A stretch of 64,000 nt of DNA from Desulfobacula sp. (GCA_023701135.1 JAMPXP010000019.1:44242-108241); one strand, 5' to 3'. Counted from the first letter of the stretch, positions 26,791 through 36,794 are shown. The notes: generated from the sequence alone by a model not told the origin. Numbers and translations are program-made.

Positions 26791-29271
26791 ATGACCGGCA
26801 CCGGCCCATTTGACCTTGAACATATAAACCTCCGGGAACTGACGGAGGTGTTTAAAAATTTCGGAACCCGGATATTGACAAAAGAGACGGTCAAAGAAAA
26901 GGCCGGGGCCAAAGAATCCTTTGCAGGGGCCATCCTCATGGATCTCGACCTGACCGGAATGGATTTTTCCGGTATGGACCTGTCCCAGGCCATGATTCTG
27001 AAAACCTGTCTCAAGGGCGCTGATTTCAAAGGGGCCAATCTGTCCGCCACCCAATTCAGTGAGGCGGATCTGGATGGTGCCGTGTTTGAAAAAGCCGACC
27101 TGTCCCAGGCAAAAATGGTCAATACCATGGCCCGTGGGGCTGATTTCCGGGGAGCGGATTTAAGCGCTCTGTCCGTTGCCGTCGCAATGAGAATTGCAAA
27201 AGATCCGGACCGGATGGCGCTCTCGGAAAAAGCCAGGGCTCTGGTGCAAAGGGACCCGGCCGGAAAAAATTGGGCGGATCTGGATCTCGGGCTGGAGGAC
27301 CTGGGTCTTTCGGATCAGGATATTGTTATGGGGGAAAGCTGTTTTGATGGTGCGGACTTTACAGGGTCTCACCTGGTCCGGGCCCGGTTTGAGTCCGTGG
27401 GGCTGGCGAACGCCTGTTTTACGGGTGCTGATCTTTCCCTGACCTTTTTCGGGAATTGTCGGATGACCGGGGCCCGGCTGGACCATACAAGGCTCTGGAA
27501 AGCCGGATTTGACAAAACCGGACTGGGCGCTGCCGTTTTTGAAGGGGCTGTGATCCAGGAAGCCCGGTTCCATGAATGTCCCCTGGAAAAGGCGGATTTC
27601 AAGGCAGCCAAGATCAGTCAGACCCAATTATCCGGCGTGGATTTTAACACGGTGCTCCATTTTCCCTCCTGCCTTCCCGGCTGCCTGATCCAAGACTGCA
27701 ATCTTGAGGCAAGGGACTTTTCCCATCAGGACTTGACCGGTATCCAATTCAAGGGCGTCAATCTGAAAGGGGCCAAATTTATAAATGCTATCCTTTCCCA
27801 GGCTGTTTTTGAAGACGTCAACCTTGAACAAACGGATTTTTCATCGGCCCGGCTGGAGCAGGGACGGTTTATCAATACCGTGATGACCGGCTCCCGATGC
27901 GTTGATATTCATCTGGAACAGGCCGGCTTTTCCGGCTGTTCCATGGGCGCCTGTGATTTTTCCGGTGCGGATTTATCTTTTGCCACCCTGTCAAAGGTCT
28001 GCATGGACCATTCCCTTTTCAAATATGCCGATTTAAATGGGGCCTGCATCTCGGATTCTTGCCTGGATTTTGCCGTTTTTGCCAAAGGCCGCCTGGAAGG
28101 CATCCGCATTTCAAATACCACCCTCATGGGGTCAACCCTTTCCGAATCCCGGCTGGTCCGTTCACAGTTTCAGGGTGTCAAAGCCCAAAAGGCCGATCTG
28201 AGGGCTTCCGATCTGACCGGGGCCGTATTTGCCAAAACCGAAATGGATGGGGCGGATCTTTCCCAAGCCCTGGTGGATGGGGTCAGCTTTCAGGAAACCT
28301 CATTAAAAGGCGCCCATCTGAAGGGAACCGTGTTATCCACAGCCCTGTTCCATGAATGCGATCTCACGGATCTGGATTTAAGCGGGCACGTTTTCGAGCA
28401 GACGGATTTTGCCGGAGCCATGCTGGCCGGAGTAAATTTTTCCGGCTGCACCCTGGAGGACATTGATTTTTCAAATGCCTGCCTCAAAGGCGCTGATTTC
28501 ACCCGGTCGGTTTTGAAAGATACCAGTCTGTCCGGCGCAGATCTCAGCCGGTCGGTTTTTATGGGGGCCACCTTGGATTATTGCGATCTGGGCCGGTGCC
28601 TGCTGGATCATGCGGATTTTAAAGAAGCCCGGCTGATCCGGATCGATTTGGAAGGCAATGATTTTACATCGGCCCGGATTGAGAAAACCTGTTTTCATCT
28701 CTGCGGCCTGAAATCAGCCTCTTTTGCAGGAATGGACCTGTCAGGATGCGATTTCACGGATTCGGACCTGAGCCTTGCCCTGATGATGAAGGCCAACCTT
28801 TCCGGCGCAGTCTTGACCCAGGTGAATTTCACCGGCGCCAATCTTGAAAAAGCCGTTTTGAACCGGGCAAGGGGAAATTCTATTGATTTTACCGGGGCCT
28901 GTTTGACCGGAGCGGGTCTGGCCGGGGCCGAGTTTAAATCGGCCCGGTTTGAAAATGCCCATGCGGCCCTGGCTGATTTTTCATCCGCCGTCCTGGACAG
29001 AGGGGAATTTATCCATGCCTGTTGCAGGGGGGCAAACTTTAAAAATTGCCGCCTGCCGTTTTCAGATTTTTCCCATGCCGATCTGAGCGGCGCCGATCTG
29101 AGCGGCGCCCACCTTCAGCAGGGCAAATTCCACCGGGCCATCCATGCCCGCCTGGATAAGGCCTTTACACTCAATGCCGCCTATACGGACCAGCGGCTGG
29201 CCGGGGCCGAGGATTATAAACCTCCCGCACCCGGTTGGTCTCCGGAAAAATGGCTGAAAGACATTTTATGA
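26791..29271 (+). CDS. Giant pentapeptide-repeat protein
   Basis: This 826-residue protein is built almost wholly of pentapeptide repeats (A(D/N)(L/F)xx), from about residue 45 to 795, interrupted near 125-180 by a non-repeat helical insert (ALSVAVAMRIAKDPDR). Its N terminus (RILTKETVKEKAGAKESF) matches the segment just before the repeats in the preceding gene (RVLTRQRVEERAAVQDSF), so the two share an ancestral module and this one lacks DUF2169. The predicted shape is a very long beta-helix rod. Known pentapeptide proteins mimic DNA or act as scaffolds. As part of the VgrG island it may be an effector carrier, rod or effector. No catalytic domain is visible. Confidence 0.85.
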   Translation: MTGTGPFDLEHINLRELTEVFKNFGTRILTKETVKEKAGAKESFAGAILMDLDLTGMDFSGMDLSQAMILKTCLKGADFKGANLSATQFSEADLDGAVFEKADLSQAKMVNTMARGADFRGADLSALSVAVAMRIAKDPDRMALSEKARALVQRDPAGKNWADLDLGLEDLGLSDQDIVMGESCFDGADFTGSHLVRARFESVGLANACFTGADLSLTFFGNCRMTGARLDHTRLWKAGFDKTGLGAAVFEGAVIQEARFHECPLEKADFKAAKISQTQLSGVDFNTVLHFPSCLPGCLIQDCNLEARDFSHQDLTGIQFKGVNLKGAKFINAILSQAVFEDVNLEQTDFSSARLEQGRFINTVMTGSRCVDIHLEQAGFSGCSMGACDFSGADLSFATLSKVCMDHSLFKYADLNGACISDSCLDFAVFAKGRLEGIRISNTTLMGSTLSESRLVRSQFQGVKAQKADLRASDLTGAVFAKTEMDGADLSQALVDGVSFQETSLKGAHLKGTVLSTALFHECDLTDLDLSGHVFEQTDFAGAMLAGVNFSGCTLEDIDFSNACLKGADFTRSVLKDTSLSGADLSRSVFMGATLDYCDLGRCLLDHADFKEARLIRIDLEGNDFTSARIEKTCFHLCGLKSASFAGMDLSGCDFTDSDLSLALMMKANLSGAVLTQVNFTGANLEKAVLNRARGNSIDFTGACLTGAGLAGAEFKSARFENAHAALADFSSAVLDRGEFIHACCRGANFKNCRLPFSDFSHADLSGADLSGAHLQQGKFHRAIHARLDKAFTLNAAYTDQRLAGAEDYKPPAPGWSPEKWLKDIL

Positions 29272-29293
29272 TCCTAAAAAAAGGAAAACAACC

Positions 29294-30190
29294 ATGATCC
29301 ATGCCTTGGACACCTCCCGAAGTCCCTTTGACACCGGCTTTCTGAAACCGGCCAAAATTCTGGAAATCAATGACGATACCAAACAGGTCCTGTTGATGTT
29401 CGGCCCGGAAAATGAAGCGCTGAAAAAGGTCTGGGCCATCCCGGCCCTGCCCTTTGAAATGGAACTCAGATGGGGTCAGACGGTCCTGGCCGCTCCGGGT
29501 GAAGCCGATACAATCTATGTGATCGGTGTGTTGAATGCCGGACCCGGACTTATCCCCTCCCCGGATTCCCATGTTTTTGACAGCGGGGCCAGGGTCGACA
29601 TCGGTCCGGATAAAAAGACCCTGAAGCTTTTTTCCAAAACCGGCGGTCTTGTCTTTGAATATGATGATCGCACTGGACGATGCCGGGTGGAGAATCCATC
29701 GGGTGACGTTGAATTCAGCGCACCCCATGGAAATATTGATTTTACGGCAGCCAAGGGGCTCCGGTTTTCTTCGGCCCTTCCCCTGGCATTTGAAAGCCTT
29801 CAAGGGGTCCGGCTGGACGTGGCAGACCCGTTGAAAAACAGCACCACTTCCCTGCATCTGGGACCCGGCTGCATTGAGGCCAAAGCGAGCCAATTGGATA
29901 TCCAGGCCCGGTCAGGACAGATCCATATGGATACCACGGCCTTTCACGGGGACCGCTTTACGGGAAAGATCCGGGATGTCCGGCTGGTGGCCGACAGAAT
30001 GGAAACCCTTGCCGGGGATATCATTCAAAAAGCCGGCAATCTCTATCATACGGTTGAAAACCTGGTCCAGACCACCACCCGGCGGCTCCGCACCCTGGTG
30101 GCGGAAACCTGCCACATAAAAACCCGGAAAATGTTTGTCAAGGCAGAAGAGGATGTGAAAATCAAAGGGGAAAAGATCCATCTGGGCTGA
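29294..30190 (+). CDS. DUF3540 T6SS-associated protein
   Basis: This 298-residue protein fits the DUF3540 family, which accompanies DUF2169 and DUF4150 genes in VgrG islands. The N-terminal part (about 10-100, VWAIPALPFEMELRWGQTVLAA) resembles an OB-like barrel. The rest is a repetitive beta pattern (VDIGPDKKTLKLFSKTGG, then GNIDFTAAKGLRF) resembling the VgrG spike stalk. It ends in a charged amphipathic stretch. There is no signal peptide. The gene lies 22 bases after the pentapeptide gene and 24 before the PAAR-like gene. It may extend or cap the spike; its exact role is not established. Confidence 0.75.
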   Translation: MIHALDTSRSPFDTGFLKPAKILEINDDTKQVLLMFGPENEALKKVWAIPALPFEMELRWGQTVLAAPGEADTIYVIGVLNAGPGLIPSPDSHVFDSGARVDIGPDKKTLKLFSKTGGLVFEYDDRTGRCRVENPSGDVEFSAPHGNIDFTAAKGLRFSSALPLAFESLQGVRLDVADPLKNSTTSLHLGPGCIEAKASQLDIQARSGQIHMDTTAFHGDRFTGKIRDVRLVADRMETLAGDIIQKAGNLYHTVENLVQTTTRRLRTLVAETCHIKTRKMFVKAEEDVKIKGEKIHLG

Positions 30191-30214
30191 TCTGTTTCCA
30201 AAGGGAGAAATAGG

Positions 30215-30631
30215 ATGACGGCTATTTTTAAAGCACTGACCAAGGCCGGCGGACAATGCCTGGGGTTTCCCGATGTCTGCCGGGTCCCGGCCCCTCCGGC
30301 GCCGGATATTCCGACCCCCTTTCCCAACATCGGCAATCCGGCCCAGGCGACGAAAACCGCGACCAAGGTCCTGTTTGCAGGAAAACCGGTAGTGACGGAA
30401 AAATCAGAAATCCCCAGAAGCCAGGGGGATGAAGCCGGTGTGAACGGCGGAGTTGTTTCCGGCACCAACATGGATAAGGTGATTTTTAAAAAGGGCAGCT
30501 CAAAGGTCATTATCGAGGGACACGGCTGTATCCATCAGACCGCCGTCAGCTCCCATAACGGTTCCAACGCCAATATGCCGGCCGGGTGTGTGGTGGCCTG
30601 CAGCCAGGTCAAGGTGTTCATCAATCCCTGA
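30215..30631 (+). CDS. PAAR-like DUF4150 spike-tip protein
   Basis: This 138-residue protein belongs to the DUF4150 PAAR-like family that sharpens the VgrG tip. It starts with the typical conserved N terminus (FPDVCRVPAPPAPDIPTPFPN). It continues with GTNMDKVIFKKGSSKVIIEG and the glycine/cysteine-rich end HNGSNANMPAGCVVACSQ, which could hold a metal site as PAAR domains do. No C-terminal toxin domain follows; the protein ends right after the PAAR-like core. It is the last gene of the VgrG island and is convergent with the T6SS operon, 11 bases away. Confidence 0.85.
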   Translation: MTAIFKALTKAGGQCLGFPDVCRVPAPPAPDIPTPFPNIGNPAQATKTATKVLFAGKPVVTEKSEIPRSQGDEAGVNGGVVSGTNMDKVIFKKGSSKVIIEGHGCIHQTAVSSHNGSNANMPAGCVVACSQVKVFINP

Positions 30632-30642
30632 AAAGGCCCTGG

Positions 30643-31425
30643 TCAACTCATCCGCAGGGCATGAAGCTCGGCCTCATTCTCCTCATCCGGGAGCGGGCCG
30701 AAGAGGATGCTGCCCGGAGCGTCTGCAAATCTCACATAATAGGACAGCGCTTCATCCAGCCTGTTTTTGACGGCCCAGGCCGTGTATTCATCCCGGCCCA
30801 GCGACAGTTTAAGGCCTTGCATGGGATATTCCAGAATGGTTTTCGAGGGCAGACTGCCTTTGGGCCCCACACCGTGGGCATTGACTTCGGACTTGAGGCC
30901 GCCGGCCAGGACCCCGTTCCATATTGCCCCCTTGGCCGGGCCGATTTCATACCAGATGCCGTAGCCGGGGTTGGCGTGGATATTGATCCGGTAATCCATG
31001 GGAATGGGTTTCACCGGCGTATTTGCCTTTGCCGTCAGCTTTGCCCCTAAAGCGGGATGATCACATCCGAGGATGTCGCATCCCTTGAACGGGGTGGGCA
31101 GATCTTCGGTTTTGATTGAATCATCCGGGCAGACAAAGAGGATGGGAAACCCCACGCCTCTATCCTGCTGCAAAGACAGGCAGAGCAGTGAGAGGCCATA
31201 GCGGACCGAATCTTTTTCAAGATCGGTTTTGGTTCCTGCAATGACCCAGAGACCGGTTTCTTTTGCCCGAAGCGAAGCAAGGGGCGCCTGCCAGGCTATT
31301 TTTTCAACCTCATCTACCCAGAAATGGCCGTCGGGAGCTAACCCGTATTTTTTGCCAAGCTGCAAAAGCCCTGTCACCATGTTTTTGTCCCCGGCCAGGG
31401 AGGTGATCCAGATTCTTTTCTGCAT
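30643..31425 (-). CDS. T6SS-operon protein of unknown function
   Basis: I do not recognise this 260-residue protein. It has no signal peptide or membrane segment and looks like an alpha/beta cytoplasmic protein, with motifs such as HPALGAKLTAKANTPVKPIP and NPGYGIWYEIGPAKG. A strong AAGGAGGG site precedes the ATG, and the start is 11 bases after clpV, so it is surely the last gene of the T6SS operon. It faces the VgrG island tail to tail. The position suggests a subtype-specific accessory, for example an effector adaptor or regulator. Confidence 0.75.
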   Translation of the reverse strand: MQKRIWITSLAGDKNMVTGLLQLGKKYGLAPDGHFWVDEVEKIAWQAPLASLRAKETGLWVIAGTKTDLEKDSVRYGLSLLCLSLQQDRGVGFPILFVCPDDSIKTEDLPTPFKGCDILGCDHPALGAKLTAKANTPVKPIPMDYRINIHANPGYGIWYEIGPAKGAIWNGVLAGGLKSEVNAHGVGPKGSLPSKTILEYPMQGLKLSLGRDEYTAWAVKNRLDEALSYYVRFADAPGSILFGPLPDEENEAELHALRMS

Positions 31426-31436
31426 GGAAACCCTCC

Positions 31437-34067
31437 TTAGTCCTTGAAATCGATGGTGAACGCCTTGGCCTCATCCACATCCAGGATGATTTCAGAAGGC
31501 ATGCCGCCGGTGCTCATTTGGGTCAACAGCTCCCTTGATATTTTGGGGAAAATATTGGCATTGAGAATATAATCGATATTTCTGGCACCGGTTTCAACCT
31601 CTGTGCACCGGTCCGTGATCTGCTCGACCACTGTGTCGGAATAATTCAGAAGGATTCGATTGTTCTGTTTCAGGGTCTTTTTCACCTTATCCAGTTTTAA
31701 TTTGACAATCATGGCCATGGCGTCGGGTTTCAGGCTGACAAAGGGCAGAACCGTCATCCGGGCCAGAAGGGCGGGTTTAAAATATTGGGACAGCATGGGC
31801 CGGATGGCCGAGGTGACTGCTTCAATGGAAAACGCCTCTTCCTGCAGCGTCATTTCCTGGATAATATCCGTGGCAAGGTTGCTGGTCAGGATGATGACCG
31901 TGTTCTTAAAATTGATTTCCTTGCCTTCCCCGTCCGTGAGAACGCCTTTGTCAAAGACCTGGTAAAACAGGTTGGAAATATCGGGATGGGCCTTTTCAAC
32001 TTCATCCAGAAGAACCACGGAATAGGGTTTCTGCCGGACCGCTTCCGTGAGCATCCCGCCTTCTCCATAACCCACATATCCCGGCGGGGACCCGATGAGG
32101 CGGCTGACGGTATGGCTTTCCTGGAATTCGCTCATATTGATGGTGACGCTGTTTTTTTCACTGCCGAAGAGGATATCGGCAATGGCAAGACCGGTCTCGG
32201 TTTTTCCCACACCGCTGGGGCCTGCCAGGAGGAATACCCCCATGGGCTGGTTGGGATTTTTAATGCCGGATTTGGAAGCCCGGATCACCTCGGCAATGGA
32301 ACCCAGGGCATGGTCCTGGCCTTTGACCCGTTCTCCCAGTTTTTCTTCAAGATGGATCATGCTCTGGGCCTCATCCTGGATCATTTTTCCCAGGGGAATC
32401 CCGGTCCAGTCGGAAACCACGTGTGCAATGACATCTTCATTGACTTCAAGCTGCATCAGGGCATGATCCTTGCGGACACCGGACAGGCGGCTGTCCGCCT
32501 CGGTCAGCTTTGCCTTCAGGGTCTGAATGGCGTCAGAATCGGTTTTGTCCGCTTCCTGGAGTTCTTTTCTCAGATCCAGCACGGCCAGGGCCGCCAGTTT
32601 TTCTTCTTCCCATGCCTGTCTGATCGTTTCCGCCGCAGCAGTGGTGTCTGAGATGGATTGGAGAAGGGTCGCGTATTTTTCCTCGTCCATCTCCATATTA
32701 TTGTCCCGGTCCCTCTCCATGGCGGCTTTGGTGCGTTCAAAGGCCTGGATGGACCTTTCCTTGTCCTCCAGGCTGGGCGGTTTGGTGGATAGATTGATCT
32801 TGACCCTGGCGCATCCGGTGTCCAGAAGGTCAATGGCCTTGTCCGGAAGGAACCGGCCGGTGATATACCGGTCTGAAAACTCAGCAGCAGCCTTGACAGC
32901 GCCTTCGGTGATAATGACCCCATGGGCTTTTTCATAGCCCGGCTTTAATCCCCGCAGGATGAGTTCCGTATCTTCGACACTGGGCTCGTCCAGTTTGATG
33001 GGCTGAAACCGCCGGGCCAGGGCCGGGTCTTTTTCAAAATATTTTTTATATTCCCCCCAGGTCGTTGCCGCAATGGTTCGAAGCTCACCCCGGGCCAGGG
33101 CCGGTTTCAACAGATTGGCCGCATCCCCGCCTCCGGCGTTGCCGCCGGCGCCGATGAGGGTATGGGCCTCGTCAATGAACAGGATTACGGGAGATCCAAA
33201 AGCTTTGATTTCATTGATCACCCCTTTGAGCCGGTTTTCAAATTCCCCTTTCATGCCCGCTCCCGCTTCCAGGAGCCCCATATCCAGTTCCAGCAAGGTC
33301 GCCTGTTTTAAAACATCCGGCACATCATCCTGGACGATTCTCAGGGCCAGTCCTTCCACCACCGCTGTTTTTCCCACACCCGGATCTCCCACACAGATGG
33401 GATTGTTTTTTCTTCGCCGGGCCAGGACATCAATCATCTGGCGGATTTCTTCGTCCCTTCCAAACACAGGGTCAATTCCGCCGTTGGCGGCTTTTTCGGT
33501 AAAATTATTGCAGAATCGGGAGATAAAGCTTTCACCCGCCCTGGCCGGTGAGGCTGCCGGCCCTGATGCCAGTTTGTCCTGAGTGGACAGGGCTTCGGCA
33601 GAGCCTTTGGTGATGGCCCAGAATTGTTCCAGCAGGGTGTCTTTATTGATTTTTTTTAAAAGGTCGGCATAATTCCCGGTGATATAGAACTGGGGCCGGG
33701 ACAAGAGGGCCAGTAGAATTGCCCCGGACCTGATTTTCCGTTCATCCAGATCAATGGAAGACATCATCCAGCCATCCTGGAAAAGATCCAGAAGCCTGGG
33801 GGAAAATACGGGTTTGCCTGAATTCCCGGTTTTAAATTCCTCTAAAACCGCTTCGATTTTTTTCTGAACCGCACCGGGTTCTATTTCAAACTGTTGGAAT
33901 ATCATGGCCAGATCCGACCGTGAATCCTCCAGCAGCTTTAGAATGAAATGCTCAACCGAGACCTCATAATGGGTTCTGGAAACGCATAATCCGGCACCGG
34001 CCTGCAAGGTATGGGTACAAAAATCATTTAAATGGAGAAGCAAGGATTTTGTGTCCACATTTACCAT
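31437..34067 (-). CDS. clpV: ClpV (TssH), T6SS sheath-disassembly ATPase
   Basis: This is the AAA+ unfoldase that pulls apart contracted TssB-TssC sheaths so the parts can be reused. The 876-residue chain has the ClpB-like layout. The N domain (1-160) is linked to the first AAA+ module (Walker A GDPGVGKTAVVEG near residue 230, Walker B LFIDEAHTL). A coiled-coil middle (about 400-530) and a second AAA+ module follow (Walker A GPSGVGKTETG near 610, Walker B VVLLDEVEKAH). The N domain replaces the usual repeat and should bind TssC. AAGGGAGA precedes the ATG. It sits 28 bases after tssG, inside the structural operon. Confidence 0.95.
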   Translation of the reverse strand: MVNVDTKSLLLHLNDFCTHTLQAGAGLCVSRTHYEVSVEHFILKLLEDSRSDLAMIFQQFEIEPGAVQKKIEAVLEEFKTGNSGKPVFSPRLLDLFQDGWMMSSIDLDERKIRSGAILLALLSRPQFYITGNYADLLKKINKDTLLEQFWAITKGSAEALSTQDKLASGPAASPARAGESFISRFCNNFTEKAANGGIDPVFGRDEEIRQMIDVLARRRKNNPICVGDPGVGKTAVVEGLALRIVQDDVPDVLKQATLLELDMGLLEAGAGMKGEFENRLKGVINEIKAFGSPVILFIDEAHTLIGAGGNAGGGDAANLLKPALARGELRTIAATTWGEYKKYFEKDPALARRFQPIKLDEPSVEDTELILRGLKPGYEKAHGVIITEGAVKAAAEFSDRYITGRFLPDKAIDLLDTGCARVKINLSTKPPSLEDKERSIQAFERTKAAMERDRDNNMEMDEEKYATLLQSISDTTAAAETIRQAWEEEKLAALAVLDLRKELQEADKTDSDAIQTLKAKLTEADSRLSGVRKDHALMQLEVNEDVIAHVVSDWTGIPLGKMIQDEAQSMIHLEEKLGERVKGQDHALGSIAEVIRASKSGIKNPNQPMGVFLLAGPSGVGKTETGLAIADILFGSEKNSVTINMSEFQESHTVSRLIGSPPGYVGYGEGGMLTEAVRQKPYSVVLLDEVEKAHPDISNLFYQVFDKGVLTDGEGKEINFKNTVIILTSNLATDIIQEMTLQEEAFSIEAVTSAIRPMLSQYFKPALLARMTVLPFVSLKPDAMAMIVKLKLDKVKKTLKQNNRILLNYSDTVVEQITDRCTEVETGARNIDYILNANIFPKISRELLTQMSTGGMPSEIILDVDEAKAFTIDFKD

Positions 34068-34095
34068 TATATATCTCCCTTATTCATATTGTTTA

Positions 34096-35106
34096 TCAGA
34101 CTGAAAAGATAGTTGTTACCTTGTCCGGGCTGTTGTTTTCAGAAACCAGCCAGGTATTCCATCCCAGGTTGGACCATGTTGTATTGCCGGGCTGTGTCGT
34201 TTCAATATGGCGGCCGTCAAGCTCCATCAGAACTTCCCATTCAAGGGGCTGGTTCACATAAAAATTCACCAGTTGTTTTAATTCCTGGAACAGGGGTTGA
34301 TCCGGAAGAAAGGCATGAAGGATGCCGGCGTCGGCATCACCCATCACCAGTTGGAATTTTCCTGTGATATCCGTGATGGTGTCTCCGATAACGGAATCTT
34401 GTCCCAGGGTACAGGAGGAGATCCCTAAAAGCGAATGCTGATCCTCTGGGATCGATACCTGTCTGAGCACACATTGGTTGATCCGGACCCGGTGTTTCAG
34501 GTTAAAACAGTCTTCAACGACTGCCATGAGCCCTTCGGCAGACCTTGGGAACTGAAGGACCAGGCCTGCATACCTGAAATATTTTTCCGTGTTGCGGAAT
34601 TGGTTCCGCATCTGCCTGTCTTCAAGACCCAGGAGGCAATAGATTTTATGGATGACGGTCTCGTCATTTTCTTCGCATATTTTATAAAATAATCTGTATT
34701 TGCTCCATATTTTAAAAAATATCGGATAAATTGAATAATTGATAATATCTATAAAATCACGCTGAATGGACTTATCTTCGTTCAATTCATCGATGAGGTC
34801 TTCGGTATAAAAGGTCGGAAGAGGGGAAGAGGTTCCGTAGAGTCCGAGAAAAGTGGCGGTAATCAGATATGTGAACGGGCCGGTTTTTTCGATTTTTGAG
34901 ATATCGGTTCCGGGAAATCTTAAGGACAGTTCCGGTCTGACCCGGATATGGCGGTCTAAAAATTCCGGTTTGCCGATTTCCTGGGGATCATTTGAAGACA
35001 CTGCCTGTAACAGGAGCCGGACCGCCTGTACAAAGGAGAAGGAGGAACTCTTGGCGAGCAGTTTTTCGATTATGTCAGATTCCGGTTCCCGATCCGCGGC
35101 GGCCAT
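34096..35106 (-). CDS. tssG: TssG, T6SS baseplate wedge protein
   Basis: This 336-residue protein fits TssG (ImpH/VasB), which joins with TssF and TssE in the baseplate wedge. Visible marks are FSFVQAVRLLLQ near the N terminus and the segment ELSLRFPGTDISKIE, followed by TATFLGLYGTSSPLPTFYTE, which is characteristic of this family. A typical conserved end region (HAFLPDQPLFQELKQLVNFY) also appears. The start overlaps the tssF 3' end by 37 bases, so translation is likely coupled. The length is normal. Confidence 0.92.
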   Translation of the reverse strand: MAAADREPESDIIEKLLAKSSSFSFVQAVRLLLQAVSSNDPQEIGKPEFLDRHIRVRPELSLRFPGTDISKIEKTGPFTYLITATFLGLYGTSSPLPTFYTEDLIDELNEDKSIQRDFIDIINYSIYPIFFKIWSKYRLFYKICEENDETVIHKIYCLLGLEDRQMRNQFRNTEKYFRYAGLVLQFPRSAEGLMAVVEDCFNLKHRVRINQCVLRQVSIPEDQHSLLGISSCTLGQDSVIGDTITDITGKFQLVMGDADAGILHAFLPDQPLFQELKQLVNFYVNQPLEWEVLMELDGRHIETTQPGNTTWSNLGWNTWLVSENNSPDKVTTIFSV

Positions 35107-36794
35107 GAAAAGGATTCTCCTGAAATGGTTTCATTGATCATCAGACGCGTATAGCTGTTCATGCTGCTATACCGGCTGAAGAATTCGTCAATCACTGCGC
35201 CGAACACCACCACATCTCCCCTGGAGGCAAAGGCATCCTTGCTCAGGGAAAGGGTAATTTTTTCACCCCTCACCACCATCCCCTGGATCAGCCGGTCCTC
35301 GTTTTCAATCTTAAATCCCTGGATTCCCTGGATCCGCTTCAGGTTGGCGGCCACCATCCCTTTGTCCCGGCTGTTCTGGGCAATATACAGTTGGAGTATT
35401 TTTTTAAAACTCCGGTCATCTTTCAGGGACAGCAGGTTCAACGACATGTGGGACAGGAGACGCCAGAGGGTGTCCCCTTCCAGGGGCGGGTCAACGTGGG
35501 CGGTGGGGGCCGTGATATTGACAAAACTCAAGAGTTCCGGTGAGTTGGAGGTATGCTCACAGATGTCGCCGGGCATGAGCCGCTCCGGTTCCTCCCCATT
35601 GGTGCAGGTCAGGTCCACGGTCAGGGTCTCTTGCCGGTACTGGCGTTTATCTCCCGGATAGGTCAGGTTCAGGTAAACCTCATAGGCATTCGTAATGGGA
35701 GACAATTGCCGGGTGACTTTGTAAAAGGACTGATCCTGGGTATCAAATGAAAAATAATCCATGGGTTTGTATTCAATGGGCCTGACACTGCCCTGGATAA
35801 ACCCCGTGACCTTGTCGACACGATAGATCTGATATCCGGTTCCGGTTTTCGAAGAGGGTCTTACCCTGATTTTTTCCTTGGTATGGTCCACCACGACGGG
35901 CTCGGCTTCAAAGGGGAAAATATTGATGACCGGAACCGAAAATAAGGAAAAATTATCCAGGGACACATTGGGGAGATCAAAGGGCGGTTCCTTGAATTCA
36001 AAGACAAGATCAAACTGGTTGGTGTCGGGTTTGCTTTTCCAGTTCTTCAAACCGCGCACTTCAAAAAATAGAAATTTCTGGGGAAAAAGAAAATATTCCT
36101 GTAAAAGGGAAAATCCTGAAAAAGACTGGGCCGGATATGAAAAAAGAGAATTCGTCTTGTCTAATCCAAGGGGCCTGAAATCAGCCCCCGGCAGGACATA
36201 ATCCTTGTCCTGGGTAACGATCTTCACTCTGGAAAGATACTGGGTAAAACAGGCAAAGATATCCGATGTTTTGGCATAACTCCCGGAAAGGAAAAAGGAC
36301 AGCCTGTCCGGATTCCATTTTGAAAGAACGGTTCCCGCCAGTTGAAAGGAAAGGGTTATCCGGTATTCTTTTTCCCGGACCAGGCTTTTGGCAGAAATGA
36401 TCCTGAGCGGATGAACCTCAAGATCAAAGCAGGTCTGGAACATGCATTTGATACCGTTTTTTTCTTTTGAAGCCACATAGGTTCCCGAAGGCACCCGGAT
36501 GGTTTCGATGAGGGAGGGTTTGGGGGTAAACCGGATGATGGAGGTGCAGGGGGTAGGCCTCAGATAATGGGGATAAACAATGTCCATGAGCCCGTGGATG
36601 ATTTCCGGTAAATCATCGTTTATCTTGTGGTGAAGGTGGCCGGTTAAAAATGCGGTGCCTTCCAGGAGCCGTTCCACATCCGGATCAACCGATTCACCGG
36701 CCAGCATGGGAGCGGCCGCAGGATGGGCTTTGGAAAATTCCTTGGCCAGTTCCCGCAATTTATGCAGTTCGTTTTGATAATACTGATTAAACAA
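35070..36794 (-). CDS. tssF: TssF, T6SS baseplate protein
   Basis: This 574-residue protein matches TssF (ImpG/VasA), the scaffold of the baseplate wedge. The N terminus is typical (YYQNELHKLRELAKEFSKAHP), followed by DPDVERLLEGTAFLTGHLHHKI and LRPTPCTSI, all hallmarks of TssF. It overlaps tssE by 8 bases at the start and tssG by 37 bases at the end, so tssE-F-G are translationally linked. There are no membrane segments. Confidence 0.93.
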   Translation of the reverse strand: MFNQYYQNELHKLRELAKEFSKAHPAAAPMLAGESVDPDVERLLEGTAFLTGHLHHKINDDLPEIIHGLMDIVYPHYLRPTPCTSIIRFTPKPSLIETIRVPSGTYVASKEKNGIKCMFQTCFDLEVHPLRIISAKSLVREKEYRITLSFQLAGTVLSKWNPDRLSFFLSGSYAKTSDIFACFTQYLSRVKIVTQDKDYVLPGADFRPLGLDKTNSLFSYPAQSFSGFSLLQEYFLFPQKFLFFEVRGLKNWKSKPDTNQFDLVFEFKEPPFDLPNVSLDNFSLFSVPVINIFPFEAEPVVVDHTKEKIRVRPSSKTGTGYQIYRVDKVTGFIQGSVRPIEYKPMDYFSFDTQDQSFYKVTRQLSPITNAYEVYLNLTYPGDKRQYRQETLTVDLTCTNGEEPERLMPGDICEHTSNSPELLSFVNITAPTAHVDPPLEGDTLWRLLSHMSLNLLSLKDDRSFKKILQLYIAQNSRDKGMVAANLKRIQGIQGFKIENEDRLIQGMVVRGEKITLSLSKDAFASRGDVVVFGAVIDEFFSRYSSMNSYTRLMINETISGESFSWPPRIGNRNLT

